Positions 42,699 to 51,894 of a stretch of DNA of 64,000 nucleotides are shown here, one piece after another (position 1 is the stretch's first letter; every line of letters begins with the position of its first letter). The notes under the pieces were generated by a model that saw only the letters and a program-made list of their open reading frames with translations, was not told the origin of the DNA and did not search any database. The DNA is from Ornithinimicrobium laminariae (lineage in GTDB: Bacteria > Actinomycetota > Actinomycetes > Actinomycetales > Dermatophilaceae), in assembly GCF_019457945.1 (NCBI RefSeq), contig NZ_JAHZSU010000003.1:434001-498000 (forward strand), given 5' to 3'. Position numbers and translations under genes: made by a program.

Positions 42699-43283
42699 GT
42701 GTCCGCGCACAACAAGGAAGAGAAACCCGTGACTGAGCCTGCGATCGACAACGCCGCCAAGACCACGACTGGTAAGGGTCGCCCGACGCCAAAGCGTCGC
42801 GACCAGGAGGCTGCCAACCGTCGGCCGCTCGTGCCTGATAACAAGAGCGCGACCAAAGAAGAGAAGCAGCGCCGTAAGGCCGCGCGCGCCAAGGCCCGCG
42901 AAGGGATGCTGCGGGGTGACGAACGCTACCTAGCAGCACGCGACCGCGGTCCGATGCGCCGTTTCCTGCGCGACGCAGTCGACACCCGCTGGAACATCGG
43001 CGAGGTTTTGCTCCCGATGATGCTGATGATTTTGGCCGCGTCGCTGGTCAACATCGCCAACTTGCAGGTGCTGACCTTCACTCTTGCGTGGGGCTTGATC
43101 ATTGTTGGCCTCGCGGACGCCGTCATGCTGTGGCGCCGCACGAAGGTTCGCGCGACGGAGATCTTTGGCGAAGCGCCGGGCAAGGGAAGCGCCGCGTATG
43201 TCATTCTGCGCGCCTTCCAGATGCGCATCTCGCGCGTCCCGCGGCCGGTCGTCAAGCGTGGCGACGAGTTGCGCCGCCACTGA
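42699..43283 (+). CDS. DUF3043 family membrane protein
   Basis: A 194-aa actinobacteria-specific protein like Rv2206. A Lys/Arg-rich N-terminal half (KGRPTPKRRDQEAANRRPLVP; KEEKQRRKAARAKAREGMLRGDERYLAARDRGP, in parts) precedes two membrane helices (VLLPMMLMILAASLVNIANLQVL and LAWGLIIVGLADAVMLW) and a basic C-terminus. Function unknown. The basic region might contact nucleic acid or lipid headgroups, which is speculative. It ends 0 bp from the convergent small gene. Confidence 0.88.
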   Translation: MSAHNKEEKPVTEPAIDNAAKTTTGKGRPTPKRRDQEAANRRPLVPDNKSATKEEKQRRKAARAKAREGMLRGDERYLAARDRGPMRRFLRDAVDTRWNIGEVLLPMMLMILAASLVNIANLQVLTFTLAWGLIIVGLADAVMLWRRTKVRATEIFGEAPGKGSAAYVILRAFQMRISRVPRPVVKRGDELRRH

Positions 43284-43499
43284 TCAGCCAGCTGCGCTGA
43301 GACTCATCGGGCCGTAGACCAAATCGGTGCCATGCCACAAAGAGACGGCTGGCGCTCCCTCGTCTGCCAGGGTCTCCCATTCACTGGCCAGCCACGCTTC
43401 CGCGTCGGCTTGAGTAGGAAAGTTGCCCCTTTCCCGACCCGCCGGCGGAGCAGGGTCGGAGTCTGCAGGATCAACGGTCCAGGCATACGAAATATCCAT
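43284..43499 (-). CDS. Small acidic actinobacterial protein
   Basis: A 71-aa protein, MDISYAWTVDPADSD at the start and AVSLWHGTDLVYGPMSL near the end, with an acidic helix DAEAWLASEWETLADEG between. Similar short proteins ending in 'YGPMSL' occur widely in actinomycetes but have no known role. I chose the internal ATG because TATGGT sits 6 nt upstream (leaderless); the longer frame runs across that promoter into the cobU upstream region. It abuts DUF3043 end to end. Confidence 0.7.
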   Translation of the reverse strand: MDISYAWTVDPADSDPAPPAGRERGNFPTQADAEAWLASEWETLADEGAPAVSLWHGTDLVYGPMSLSAAG

Positions 43500-43620
43500 T
43501 TGGACACCATAGAGCCTGCGCCGTCTGGCGTTTTCGCCGGTCGGCGTCGCAAACGGAATTGTGCAGGACTCTGCGATATATTCGCGCAAAGAGGCGCACA
43601 AGAACCTGGGAGATAGTTCA

Positions 43621-44181
43621 ATGACCACAACGCTCGTGCTCGGCGCTGGACGCAGTGGAAAGTCGGCGTATGCCGAGTCGCTGCTCAGCGATCATGCCAA
43701 GGTCACTTTCGTGGCCACCGGGCAGCAGCCCTGGGCTGACAAGGATCCTGAACGCGCCCGCCGAGTGCTGCAGCATCGCGCCCGGCGCCCGCAGGGATGG
43801 CAAACCGTCGAGTCGCGCGATCTCACCAGGGCCCTTCTGAGCAGCCGGAACCCTGTTCTGGTGGATGGCATCGCCGAGTGGGTCGGCGGAATCATTGATA
43901 GCCACGACATTAAAGACCCAGAAAAGTTGCAGCAAGACCTCATCGCTCAGATGGATGAACTGGTTGTCGCCTGGCGCCACGTGCCGTTCGATGTTGTCGC
44001 AGTCACCGAAGAGGTGGGCTGGGGACAAAGTGGGACCACCGAAGCGGATCGCATCTTCCGCGAGACATTGGGTTACGTCAATGCCCGACTGAGCCGGGCC
44101 AGCCACCGCGTTCACCTCGTGGTCGCGGGTCGCGTGCTGGACTTAAGCAAGGCGCCCTTGGTCCCCTCTGGCAGCCTCTAA
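43621..44181 (+). CDS. cobU: Adenosylcobinamide kinase / phosphate guanylyltransferase
   Basis: A 186-aa bifunctional enzyme of cobalamin nucleotide-loop assembly and salvage. Walker A GAGRSGKS occupies residues 8-15. VDGIAEWVGG and the C-terminal VTEEVGWGQSGTTEADRIFRETLGYVNARLSRASHRVHLVVAGR (parts of the family core ending in 'V.G') fit. The ATG follows GGGAG at 8 nt. cobS and cobT are absent here although M. tuberculosis has them at this locus, suggesting corrinoid salvage or genes elsewhere. A strong terminator follows. Confidence 0.88.
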   Translation: MTTTLVLGAGRSGKSAYAESLLSDHAKVTFVATGQQPWADKDPERARRVLQHRARRPQGWQTVESRDLTRALLSSRNPVLVDGIAEWVGGIIDSHDIKDPEKLQQDLIAQMDELVVAWRHVPFDVVAVTEEVGWGQSGTTEADRIFRETLGYVNARLSRASHRVHLVVAGRVLDLSKAPLVPSGSL

Positions 44182-44195
44182 AAGCGCATCAATCT

Positions 44196-44231
44196 AAGTG
44201 TGGCCTCAACCGCTCGGTTGAGGCCACACTT
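44196..44231 (+). terminator. Intrinsic terminator after cobU
   Basis: A perfect 16-bp stem (44196-44211 with 44216-44231; AAGTGTGGCCTCAACC and its complement), loop GCTC, followed by TTT to give a run of five T. It separates convergent cobU and gcvT. Confidence 0.92.
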
Positions 44232-44245
44232 TTTGTTGCTGTGAA

Positions 44246-45352
44246 CTAGAGAGAGGTGCGCGCCTGTACGAATGGCGGCTTCTCCACCTTCGCGGGGAGT
44301 TGGCGGCCTCGGACTTCGATGGTGACCTCGTCGTCCCAGGTGATTGCCCGGTCTAACAAGGCCAAGGCAATCCCCTGCTTGAGCGAAGGCGAGAAGGTTC
44401 CCGAGGTCACTGTGCCAACCGTTTTGCCTTCAGCGTCGAGGACCGCACAGCCACTGCGGGGGATGCCGCGGCCGATCAACCGCAGACCACGGTTAAGGGG
44501 CGTTATCTTGGCTGCTCGCTCGGCACTCAACGACTCTTTGCCCCAAAATTCTGGCTTGTCCCAGCCCACGGCCCAGGCCGCGCGGGCCATCACTGGCGTA
44601 ATTTCTGCGCTGAGATCCTGGCCGTGTAGCGGGTAGCCCATTTCGGTGCGCAGTGTGTCTCGGGCGCCAAGACCTGCCGGCAACCCCCCGAGTGGTTCGA
44701 TTTCAGCCATGAGGGCGTCCCATAGCGCCGTAGCCCCGTCCCATTCGCATACCAACTCGAACCCCTTCTCACCGGTATATCCGGTGCGACAGACACGCAC
44801 CTGCTGGCCTTGCCATTCGGCGTCGGCAAAACTCATGAAGCCGTGGTCCGTGGGAAGCCCAAGATTAGCCAGCACCTCAGGAGCCTTCGGCCCTTGGACC
44901 GCCAACACCGCGTAGTCGCTGTGCGCTCCGGTGACGGTGATGCCTTCGGGTGCTTCTTCGGCCAACAAGGACACAACACCTGTGGTGTTTGCCGCATTAG
45001 GGATCAAGAAGACCTCTTCATCGCTGACGAGGTAGGCGATCAAGTCATCAACCACTCCGCCGTCGGGTGCACAGCACATCGTGTATTGGGCTTGCCCAGC
45101 CTCGATGCGGTTCAGGTCATTCGTCAGGCAACGGTTCACGAATGCTGCTGCCCCCGCGCCAGAAACTGTCGCCTTACCGAGGTGTGACACATCAAAGACA
45201 CCCACTGCGGACCGCACCGCGGTGTGCTCAGCCACCACTCCGCCCCCGGGGTATTCGATCGGCATCAGCCAGCCCCCAAAGTCCGCCATTTTGGCTCCTA
45301 GGGCGGTGTGCCGCTCGTGCAACGGTGACGTAATCAAGTCCGCGGTGTCCAT
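44246..45352 (-). CDS. gcvT: Aminomethyltransferase (glycine cleavage T protein)
   Basis: A 368-aa tetrahydrofolate-dependent enzyme releasing ammonia and forming methylene-THF from the aminomethyl-lipoyl H protein. Family motifs: [70 protein letters not shown] and [25 protein letters not shown] ends 7 nt before the ATG, so it is probably leaderless. gcvH and gcvP are not in the window. Its H-protein partner needs LipA/LipB, which lie 10 kb away. Confidence 0.95.
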   Translation of the reverse strand: MDTADLITSPLHERHTALGAKMADFGGWLMPIEYPGGGVVAEHTAVRSAVGVFDVSHLGKATVSGAGAAAFVNRCLTNDLNRIEAGQAQYTMCCAPDGGVVDDLIAYLVSDEEVFLIPNAANTTGVVSLLAEEAPEGITVTGAHSDYAVLAVQGPKAPEVLANLGLPTDHGFMSFADAEWQGQQVRVCRTGYTGEKGFELVCEWDGATALWDALMAEIEPLGGLPAGLGARDTLRTEMGYPLHGQDLSAEITPVMARAAWAVGWDKPEFWGKESLSAERAAKITPLNRGLRLIGRGIPRSGCAVLDAEGKTVGTVTSGTFSPSLKQGIALALLDRAITWDDEVTIEVRGRQLPAKVEKPPFVQARTSL

Positions 45353-45454
45353 GATCGTGACTCTAGCGTTACGACACCCTCAACGTCAGGGTGGCGCCAC
45401 GGGGTTACGCTCGTCTGGTCCCCTGCCCGACCTCAAGAATCCGAGGATTTCCCG

Positions 45455-46999
45455 ATGCCAGCAGTTTCGACGACTCTTCAACTCTCCGACAGCGCTCCCG
45501 GCTCGCTTGCCGTTTCCGTCCTCGTGGTAGCCGTTGAGCCCGGAAAACCCGGACCGACGCTACGCCCGGGGAACGGACTAACCAGCAAGGCTGCCAAAGC
45601 AGTCGAGGCGCACTTGGCCGCGGTGAGCGCTGAGGCTTCGCTCGGCGAAGTGACCCAAGTTGGCCCCGTTGCCGGTGTGAAAGCCCAGCGCGTTGTTGCC
45701 GTTGGAGTCGGCAAGCCTGCCAAGGACACCCGTGGCTCCCAGCGCCCCGACGACACCGAGCGTTTCCGCCGAGCAGCTGGCACCGCAACACGCAGCTTGG
45801 CTGGCAGCAAGGACGCAGCCCTCGCCTTCGGCGACCTCGATGATGACGCCTTGTCTGCAGCAGCCCAGGGCGGCGTGCTTGGCGCGTATGCCTACCAGGA
45901 GTTCTTTGGTGAAGGCAAGAAGGCCTCCGCAAAGGCTCCACTTGCCTCTCTCACTGTCGTGGGTTTGAAGCCACGCTCTGCGCAGGGCAAGAAGTTGGTC
46001 TCCGACGTTTCGGCCCTGACGGCCTCGGTCAACTACGCCCGCGACCTCGTCAATATGCCGCCGAACAAGCTCTTCCCGCAGTCCTTCGCGGAGTCGGTCA
46101 CCCGGCACGCCAAGAAGACCAAGGTCGGCATCGAGGTGTGGGACCCGCAGCGTCTGCACGATGAAGGCTGTGGCGGAATTTTGGGCGTGGGGCAAGGCTC
46201 GGCTCGGGCACCACGACTCGTCACGATGAAGTACGCGCCCTCCAAGCCGGTTGCGCACATCGCACTGGTCGGCAAGGGCATCACATTTGACTCGGGCGGC
46301 CTGTGTCTCAAGCCAGCGGCGTCCATGGTCACGATGAAGTGCGACATGGGTGGCGCAGCTGCCGTTGCAGCGGCCATCTTTGCGATCGAGGCGATGGGCC
46401 TGCCTGTTGCCGTCACCGGGTACCTCTGTCTTGCTGAGAACATGACCGGAGATTTGGCTCAGCGCCCAGGGGATGTCGTCACCATGCGTGGCGGCAAGAC
46501 GGTTGAAATCATCAACACCGACGCCGAAGGCCGCTTGGTCATGGCTGATGGATTGGCATTGGCAAGCGAGACTAAGCCGGACGCCATCATCGACATCGCC
46601 ACTTTGACCGGAGCTGCCGTTGTTGCTCTGGGTGAGCGCACGCTTGGCATCATGAGCAATGACCAGGCACTCACCGGCCGGGCACATGCCAGCGCCACAT
46701 TGGCGGGCGAACCTGCGTGGCCACTGCCGATGCTGGAGGAGATCCGGTCCACCATGGACTCCCACGTCGCTGATCTAAAGCACACAGGTGAGCGTTCGGC
46801 CGGGGCCATGGTCGCGGCGACTTTCCTTGCCGAGTTTGTGGGCAACGGAGCCGATGGCGAGCAGATCCCGTGGGCTCACCTGGACATTGCCGGGCCGGCC
46901 TTCAACGACAAGGCACCGTTCGGCTACACCCCTAAGGGTGGAACTGGTGCTGGGGTTCGCGCACTCGTTGAGTTGGCACAGAGCTACACCGTCGCATAG
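45455..46999 (+). CDS. pepA: Leucyl aminopeptidase (M17)
   Basis: A 514-aa cytosolic dimetal aminopeptidase. The C-domain contains VGKGITFDSGGLCLKPAASM, MKCDMGGAAAV, NTDAEGRLVMADGLA (M17 signature) and IATLTGAAVVALG. An N-terminal macro-like domain precedes. ATG follows GAGGA. It corresponds to pepB (Rv2213). A strong terminator ends the transcript. Confidence 0.95.
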   Translation: MPAVSTTLQLSDSAPGSLAVSVLVVAVEPGKPGPTLRPGNGLTSKAAKAVEAHLAAVSAEASLGEVTQVGPVAGVKAQRVVAVGVGKPAKDTRGSQRPDDTERFRRAAGTATRSLAGSKDAALAFGDLDDDALSAAAQGGVLGAYAYQEFFGEGKKASAKAPLASLTVVGLKPRSAQGKKLVSDVSALTASVNYARDLVNMPPNKLFPQSFAESVTRHAKKTKVGIEVWDPQRLHDEGCGGILGVGQGSARAPRLVTMKYAPSKPVAHIALVGKGITFDSGGLCLKPAASMVTMKCDMGGAAAVAAAIFAIEAMGLPVAVTGYLCLAENMTGDLAQRPGDVVTMRGGKTVEIINTDAEGRLVMADGLALASETKPDAIIDIATLTGAAVVALGERTLGIMSNDQALTGRAHASATLAGEPAWPLPMLEEIRSTMDSHVADLKHTGERSAGAMVAATFLAEFVGNGADGEQIPWAHLDIAGPAFNDKAPFGYTPKGGTGAGVRALVELAQSYTVA

Positions 47000-47013
47000 C
47001 TCAAGATAAGAAG

Positions 47014-47046
47014 GAGGGCTGGGCAGCGTGTTGCTGCCCAGCCCTC
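47014..47046 (+). terminator. Intrinsic terminator after pepA
   Basis: Stem GAGGGCTGGGCAGC / GCTGCCCAGCCCTC (14 bp, perfect), loop GTGTT, followed by six T. Confidence 0.93.
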
Positions 47047-47058
47047 TTTTTTGCTTGT

Positions 47059-47418
47059 CTAACTCTTTTGGTCTCGCTGCCGCTGGCTCCACTTACGCAT
47101 TCGGCTGGGATAGCCAACCTGGTTGACGTCATACACCGGGATGCCGAGATCTCGAGCGATCCCAAACCCGTTCTTTGGGGCTCCGACCGCCCGACGTGTC
47201 CATTCGCCATCGTGCGCGACCAAGACCAACGTGGTTGTGGTCATGTTGGTGGCCGGTTCGACATACCCCTCTACACCGCGTCGGCTCCCAACGAACTCTT
47301 GCGCGTGCCTCTTCACCGCGGCCAAGTCGACATCCATATCCGGACCATCACGGCGTGAACTAGGGGCGCTGCCTGGAGAGGCCACGCCGCCTTTGCGCCA
47401 TCGATCAAACAAACCCAT
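47059..47418 (-). CDS. Small hypothetical protein
   Basis: A 119-aa protein (MGLFDRWRKGG at the start, VYDVNQVGYPSRMRKWSQRQR at the end). The centre, MTTTTLVLVAHDGEWTRRAVG followed by AARDLGIPVYDV-like text, could form an alpha/beta fold, and the ends are basic. No catalytic motif is visible, and I do not recognise a characterised family. It diverges from lpdA with only 59 bp between starts. Upstream in-frame ATGs exist; this start is chosen for a TAATCT 8 nt upstream and for the conserved-looking MGLFDRW. Confidence 0.62.
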   Translation of the reverse strand: MGLFDRWRKGGVASPGSAPSSRRDGPDMDVDLAAVKRHAQEFVGSRRGVEGYVEPATNMTTTTLVLVAHDGEWTRRAVGAPKNGFGIARDLGIPVYDVNQVGYPSRMRKWSQRQRDQKS

Positions 47419-47477
47419 AGCCATAGAGATTAAACCCTGCGGCTCCATGGTTGCTGTGACGGTGGCAAGATGCACCT

Positions 47478-48863
47478 ATGCAGTCGACGACGACCTCTAC
47501 GCAAACCTACGATCTCGTGATCCTGGGAGCTGGCAGTGGTGGCTATGCGGCCGCCCTGCGCGCGGCTCAACTTGGCCAGCGGGTCGCTCTCATTGAGCAG
47601 GGCAAACTCGGCGGCACCTGCTTGCATGAGGGGTGCATCCCAACCAAGGCTCTGTTGCACACCGCCGAAGTCGCCGACCAGGTCAAGGACTCAGCCCACG
47701 TAGGCGTGCACGCAAGCCTGGACTCCATCGACGCTTCCGCGATGCGGGCTTATAAGGACTCCATCGTTAAGCGCCTCTTCACTGGACTGCAGGGCCTAGT
47801 CAAGAGCGCCAATATCGATTTCGTTACCGGTCGCGGCCGGCTTCTTGACCGGAACACCGTGGTCGTTGACGGGCACGAGATCCGCGGTGAGAACGTCATT
47901 CTGGCAACCGGCTCCTATGCGAAATCGCTGCCTGGACTCGACTTTAGCGGGCGGGTCCTCTCCAGCACTGAAGCGATGAACCTCGAAGAGGTTCCTGGCA
48001 GCGTGATCGTATTGGGGGGTGGCGTCATCGGGGTGGAGTTCGCATCTATTTGGGCATCTCTAGGCTCCGACGTCACCATTGTCGAAGCGGCTGATCGTCT
48101 CGTTCCGACTGAAGAGGCGGTCGTTTCCAAGACGCTGGCGCGAGCCTTCCGCAAACGGAAAATCACTGCCCGGACTGGGGTATCGGTGGACTCGGTCAGC
48201 CAGGACGAACATCACGTCTCGGTGTCCTTGGCGGATGGCACGTCTCTGCAGGCCGACTATTTGCTGGTCGCGATCGGTCGAGGGCCCCGCACCAGCGATC
48301 TGGGCTATGAGGAAGCCGGAGTCGCGATGGAGCGTGGATTTATCACGACGGACGCGTCGCTGCGCACCTCAGTCCCGGGCGTTTACGCCGTGGGGGACAT
48401 CGTCCCAGGGCCCCAGTTAGCCCATCGAGGCTTTGCCCAGGGCATTTTTGTGGCCGAGCACATCGCCGGTCTTGAACCAGTGCCGGTCGATGACGTCGGT
48501 ATCCCCCGCGTCACCTACTGCAATCCAGAAATTGCGAGTGTCGGGCTGACCGAGGAGCAAGCCCAAGAGCGCTACGGTGATGTCAGCAGTTACGAGTACA
48601 ACTTAGGTGGAAACGGCAAGTCCCAAATTTTGGGGACCGCTGGTCTGGTCAAGCTCATCCGTCAGGCTGATGGCCCCATCGTCGGCATCCACATGATCGG
48701 CGCTCGCGTCGGTGAGCAAGTTGGCGAAGCACAATTGATTTACAACTGGGAGGCTTTACCCGAAGATGTTGCCGGACTCATCCACGCGCATCCAACACAA
48801 AACGAAGCACTCGGTGAAGCCCACCTCGCGCTTGCAGGGAAACCTCTCCATGCGCACTCATAA
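47478..48863 (+). CDS. lpdA: Dihydrolipoyl dehydrogenase (E3)
   Basis: A 461-aa FAD/NAD flavoprotein reoxidising dihydrolipoamide of 2-oxo-acid dehydrogenases and the glycine cleavage system. FAD motif [21 protein letters not shown], redox-active disulfide [16 protein letters not shown] motif [21 protein letters not shown], and C-terminal [17 protein letters not shown] with the active-site His-Glu pair. CAAGAT lies 6 nt before the ATG with no ribosome site, so a leaderless start is possible. The sucB/dlaT gene follows after 74 bp. Confidence 0.95.
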   Translation: MQSTTTSTQTYDLVILGAGSGGYAAALRAAQLGQRVALIEQGKLGGTCLHEGCIPTKALLHTAEVADQVKDSAHVGVHASLDSIDASAMRAYKDSIVKRLFTGLQGLVKSANIDFVTGRGRLLDRNTVVVDGHEIRGENVILATGSYAKSLPGLDFSGRVLSSTEAMNLEEVPGSVIVLGGGVIGVEFASIWASLGSDVTIVEAADRLVPTEEAVVSKTLARAFRKRKITARTGVSVDSVSQDEHHVSVSLADGTSLQADYLLVAIGRGPRTSDLGYEEAGVAMERGFITTDASLRTSVPGVYAVGDIVPGPQLAHRGFAQGIFVAEHIAGLEPVPVDDVGIPRVTYCNPEIASVGLTEEQAQERYGDVSSYEYNLGGNGKSQILGTAGLVKLIRQADGPIVGIHMIGARVGEQVGEAQLIYNWEALPEDVAGLIHAHPTQNEALGEAHLALAGKPLHAHS

Positions 48864-48937
48864 CTACAGCGCGGCAGGCTGCACAAAACCTGCGCGTGCA
48901 ACTAGACTTCCAATCCCCGGACGAGGAGACGTCGAGA

Positions 48938-50773
48938 ATGTCTGAACGCGTGAGCATGCCGGCCTTGGGTGAATCGGTCACCGAAGGCACGGTCACCCGC
49001 TGGTTGAAGGAAGTCGGCGACGAAGTTGCTGTCGACGAACCCCTAGTGGAGGTGTCGACCGACAAGGTCGACACGGAGATCCCATCCCCTGTGGCTGGCA
49101 CGCTGCAGGAGATCCTCGCGGAAGAGGACGAGACGGTTGAGGTCGGTGCTGACCTCTGTGTCATCGGTGATGGCGATGCCGCCCCAGCAGATGACTCGGA
49201 TTCATCCGACTCTGAGTCTGATGACGCTGATTCTGATGATGCTGAGCCAGAGGCGGACGCTGCAGCTGAGGCCGAGGAAGAGTCCAACAAGGACGATGAG
49301 CCAGCTGCTGAAGAGAAGGCCGAGCCGGCCGACAGCGGCAACGATGGCGACGGTGACGGCGAGACCGTCACGATGCCTGCCCTAGGCGAATCGGTCACCG
49401 AAGGTACCGTTACGCGTTGGCTGAAGGAAGTCGGCGACGACGTCGAGGTGGACGAGCCACTTCTTGAAGTTTCGACTGACAAGGTCGACACCGAGATCCC
49501 CTCCCCCGTCGCCGGCAAACTGAGCAAGATTTTGGTCGACGAAGACGAAACCGTCGAGGTCGGCGGCGATCTCTGCATCGTTGGTGGAAGCGCGGACAGT
49601 TCCGCTTCCGCAGATGAGGCCGAGCCGGAACCCGAGCCAGAGCCGGAACCCGAGCCCGAGCCCGAGCCAGAGCCCGAGCCGGAACCCGAGCCGAAGAAGG
49701 AAGAGAAGCCTGCCAAGGAAGAGGCACCCAAGCAGGAGTCCGCTAAGTCGGCTGACGCTGGCGAGAAGAGCGAGGCTAAGGGCGCCGGAGCGGATATCAA
49801 CGCCTACGTCACGCCGCTGGTCCGCAAGTTGGCAGCGCAGCACAACGTCGACTTGAACTCCCTTGAAGGCACCGGTGTGGGCGGGCGCATCCGCAAGCAA
49901 GATGTTCTCGACGCAGCTAAGAAGGCCACTGCCGACGCCGACGCCAAGAAGGCGGAAGAGGCTAAGAAGGCTGATGAGGCCAAGACCGAAGCACCTGCAG
50001 CAAAGTCTGAAGCCCCAGCAGCCAAGTCCTCGCCGGCAGCTAAGTCGCCGTCGCCAGAGGTCGCGGCTAAGCGTGGACAACGCGAAAAGATGTCTCGTCT
50101 GCGCAAGGTCATCGCAACCAGGATGGTCGAATCACTTCAGGTCAGCGCCCAGTTGACCACAGTGATCGAAGTTGATGTCACCAAGGTGGCTCGCTTGCGC
50201 AACAAGCACAAGGCGGAATTCGCAGAACGCGAGGGCGCCAAGCTCTCGTTCATGCCGTTCTTTGCCATGGCAGCGGTTGAGGCGCTCAAGCAGCACCCGA
50301 ATGTCAACGCCAGCATCGAAGACGACCACATCGTCTACCACGCCCAGGAGAACCTCGGCATCGCTGTGGACACCGAGCGCGGCCTGCTGGTGCCGGTCAT
50401 CAAGGACGCTGGAGACCTGAACATTGCCGGCCTCGCGCGCAAGATTGGCGATGTGGCCGAGCGCACCCGTACCAACAAGATTGGTCCAGACGAGTTAGGT
50501 GGCGGCACGTTCACACTGACCAACACCGGTAGCCGCGGCGCCCTCTTCGACACGCCAATCCTCAACCAGCCGCAGGTCGGCATCCTGGGAACTGGCTCGG
50601 TTGTCCGCAAGCCTGTTGTGGTTATGGACGACGATGGCGGCGAAACAATCGCGATCCGCTCGATGGTCTACCTGGCATTGACCTATGACCACCGCTTGGT
50701 GGATGGCGCGGATGCTGCGCGTTTCCTCGCCACCGTGAAGGCGCGACTCGAAGAGGCCAACTTCGAGGTCTAG
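48938..50773 (+). CDS. sucB: Dihydrolipoyl acyltransferase (E2, 2-oxoglutarate/pyruvate dehydrogenase)
   Basis: A 611-aa E2 core enzyme. Two lipoyl domains are nearly identical, with lipoyl-lysines K43 and K182 in [16 protein letters not shown]. Acidic and EP-repeat linkers join them to a peripheral-subunit-binding domain ([35 protein letters not shown], in parts). The C-terminal catalytic domain ends in [15 protein letters not shown] with catalytic His and Asp. The ATG follows GAGGAG. The orthologue in M. tuberculosis (dlaT, Rv2215) serves several complexes; actinobacteria use an OdhA-type fused E1-E2, so this is probably the shared E2p. Confidence 0.92.
   Translation: MSERVSMPALGESVTEGTVTRWLKEVGDEVAVDEPLVEVSTDKVDTEIPSPVAGTLQEILAEEDETVEVGADLCVIGDGDAAPADDSDSSDSESDDADSDDAEPEADAAAEAEEESNKDDEPAAEEKAEPADSGNDGDGDGETVTMPALGESVTEGTVTRWLKEVGDDVEVDEPLLEVSTDKVDTEIPSPVAGKLSKILVDEDETVEVGGDLCIVGGSADSSASADEAEPEPEPEPEPEPEPEPEPEPEPEPKKEEKPAKEEAPKQESAKSADAGEKSEAKGAGADINAYVTPLVRKLAAQHNVDLNSLEGTGVGGRIRKQDVLDAAKKATADADAKKAEEAKKADEAKTEAPAAKSEAPAAKSSPAAKSPSPEVAAKRGQREKMSRLRKVIATRMVESLQVSAQLTTVIEVDVTKVARLRNKHKAEFAEREGAKLSFMPFFAMAAVEALKQHPNVNASIEDDHIVYHAQENLGIAVDTERGLLVPVIKDAGDLNIAGLARKIGDVAERTRTNKIGPDELGGGTFTLTNTGSRGALFDTPILNQPQVGILGTGSVVRKPVVVMDDDGGETIAIRSMVYLALTYDHRLVDGADAARFLATVKARLEEANFEV
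49622..49693 (+). repeat. Glu-Pro dipeptide repeat in sucB linker
   Basis: About twelve tandem Glu-Pro codon pairs between lipoyl domain 2 and the subunit-binding domain. Codons alternate GAG/GAA and CCG/CCC/CCA, so the DNA repeat is imperfect. It forms a stiff, extended swinging-arm linker. Such hexamer repeats are prone to length change. Confidence 0.85.
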
Positions 50774-50785
50774 TTAGAGCAGGTT

Positions 50786-50819
50786 GAAGGGGGTCGCATC
50801 CCAGGATGCGACCCCCTTC
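50786..50819 (+). terminator. Intrinsic terminator after sucB
   Basis: GAAGGGGGTCGCATCC pairs with GGATGCGACCCCCTTC, with a tiny central CA loop, followed by TTTATT. It sits 12 bp after the stop. Confidence 0.9.
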
Positions 50820-50896
50820 TTTATTCTCATTCGACACTCACTCATCAGACCTAACGCCCTGGCGCCCGTCGCCAGGCGAGGAGCAGGAGTTATCGC

Positions 50897-51826
50897 ATGG
50901 CGCATACACCCAAGACAGTCGCGATCACCGGCGCTTCTGGGATGATCGGCAGCCAACTTTCGCAAGCGCTACGCGACCGCGGAGACTCCGTGGTGCATTT
51001 TGTGCGTCGTGAAGCGGCCACCTCGGGGCTACCCGAAGGCGTCACCGAGGCGCAGTGGGCTCCAGCCGACCGGGAGTTGGACCCCCGTCACCTAGACAAC
51101 GTGGACGCAGTGGTGCACCTCGCTGGCGCTGGCATCGGTGACCACCGCTGGACGGATGACTACAAAAAGAGCATTCGCTCCTCGCGGGTGAATGGCACGA
51201 CAGCCGTGGCAGAAGCTGTCGCTAGCCACGGGTCTCGGATCCGGCTGGTCTCAGGCTCCGCAGTTGGTTACTACGGAGATCGTCGCGACGATGTGCTGAC
51301 GGAGGCCTCGGGGCTGGGCGCAGGATTCCTTGCCGAGGTATGCCGGGATTGGGAAGCCACCACGTGGGCCGCTGAGCAAGCTGGGGCATCCGTCGCCCAC
51401 GCGCGCACAGGGATTGTGCTCTCACCCGAGGGCGGCGCCATGGCCAAGTTGATGCCGTTGGCCAAGTTCGGCCTCGCTGGCCCGCTAGGCACCGGCAAGC
51501 AGTATTGGGCGTGGATCACCTTGCACGACCACGTGCGTTCACTGATGTTCCTGATTGATCACCCGGACATCACGGGCCCAGTCAATCTGACGTGCCCACA
51601 GCCGAGCCAGCAGGTCGAGGTCGTCAAGGCTTTGGGCGACCAGTTGAACAGGCCCGCTGTGATTCCGGCCCCGACCGTCGCGCTTAAAGTCGCGCTGGGT
51701 CAAATGGCCAGCGAAATCCTGGGCAGCCAACGTGCTCTGCCGACCGTGCTTAGTGACAACGGCTTTGACTGGGACCACGCGGAATTGGATCAAGCCACTG
51801 CGTGGCTCGTCGAACAGGACAAGTAG
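50897..51826 (+). CDS. TIGR01777-type epimerase/NAD-dependent reductase
   Basis: A 309-aa extended SDR-like protein. VAITGASGMIGSQLSQALRDRG is the nucleotide-binding motif, VVHLAGAGIGDHRW and SRVNGTTAVAEAVA follow, and VSGSAVGYYGDR carries the YxxxK-like region in modified form. The C-terminal DUF1731-type segment (LGSQRALPTVLSDNGFDW) is typical of the family. ATG follows CAGGAG. It corresponds to Rv2216. The family is linked to cell division or lipid metabolism, but the substrate is unknown. Confidence 0.9.
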   Translation: MAHTPKTVAITGASGMIGSQLSQALRDRGDSVVHFVRREAATSGLPEGVTEAQWAPADRELDPRHLDNVDAVVHLAGAGIGDHRWTDDYKKSIRSSRVNGTTAVAEAVASHGSRIRLVSGSAVGYYGDRRDDVLTEASGLGAGFLAEVCRDWEATTWAAEQAGASVAHARTGIVLSPEGGAMAKLMPLAKFGLAGPLGTGKQYWAWITLHDHVRSLMFLIDHPDITGPVNLTCPQPSQQVEVVKALGDQLNRPAVIPAPTVALKVALGQMASEILGSQRALPTVLSDNGFDWDHAELDQATAWLVEQDK

Positions 51827-51851
51827 CCACACAGACACTGGTCTGAAGGTT

Positions 51852-51894
51852 ATTCAGTGGGAGTCAGGCGCTAGGCGACTGGCTCCCACTGAAT
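51852..51894 (+). terminator. Hairpin at end of epimerase gene, reaching into kinase gene
   Basis: ATTCAGTGGGAGTCAG pairs with CTGGCTCCCACTGAAT (16 positions, one T-G wobble). The right arm overlaps the last codons of the convergent kinase gene. Confidence 0.75.

Noticed and set aside
45578..46765. 395-residue minus-strand frame
   Set aside because: Lies entirely opposite pepA, shows no family motif, and has high-GC codon shadow composition.
48778..49800. 340-residue minus-strand frame, Ser/Gly-rich with (SG)n
   Set aside because: It is the antisense of sucB; its repeats mirror the Glu-Pro codons and lipoyl repeats of the real gene.
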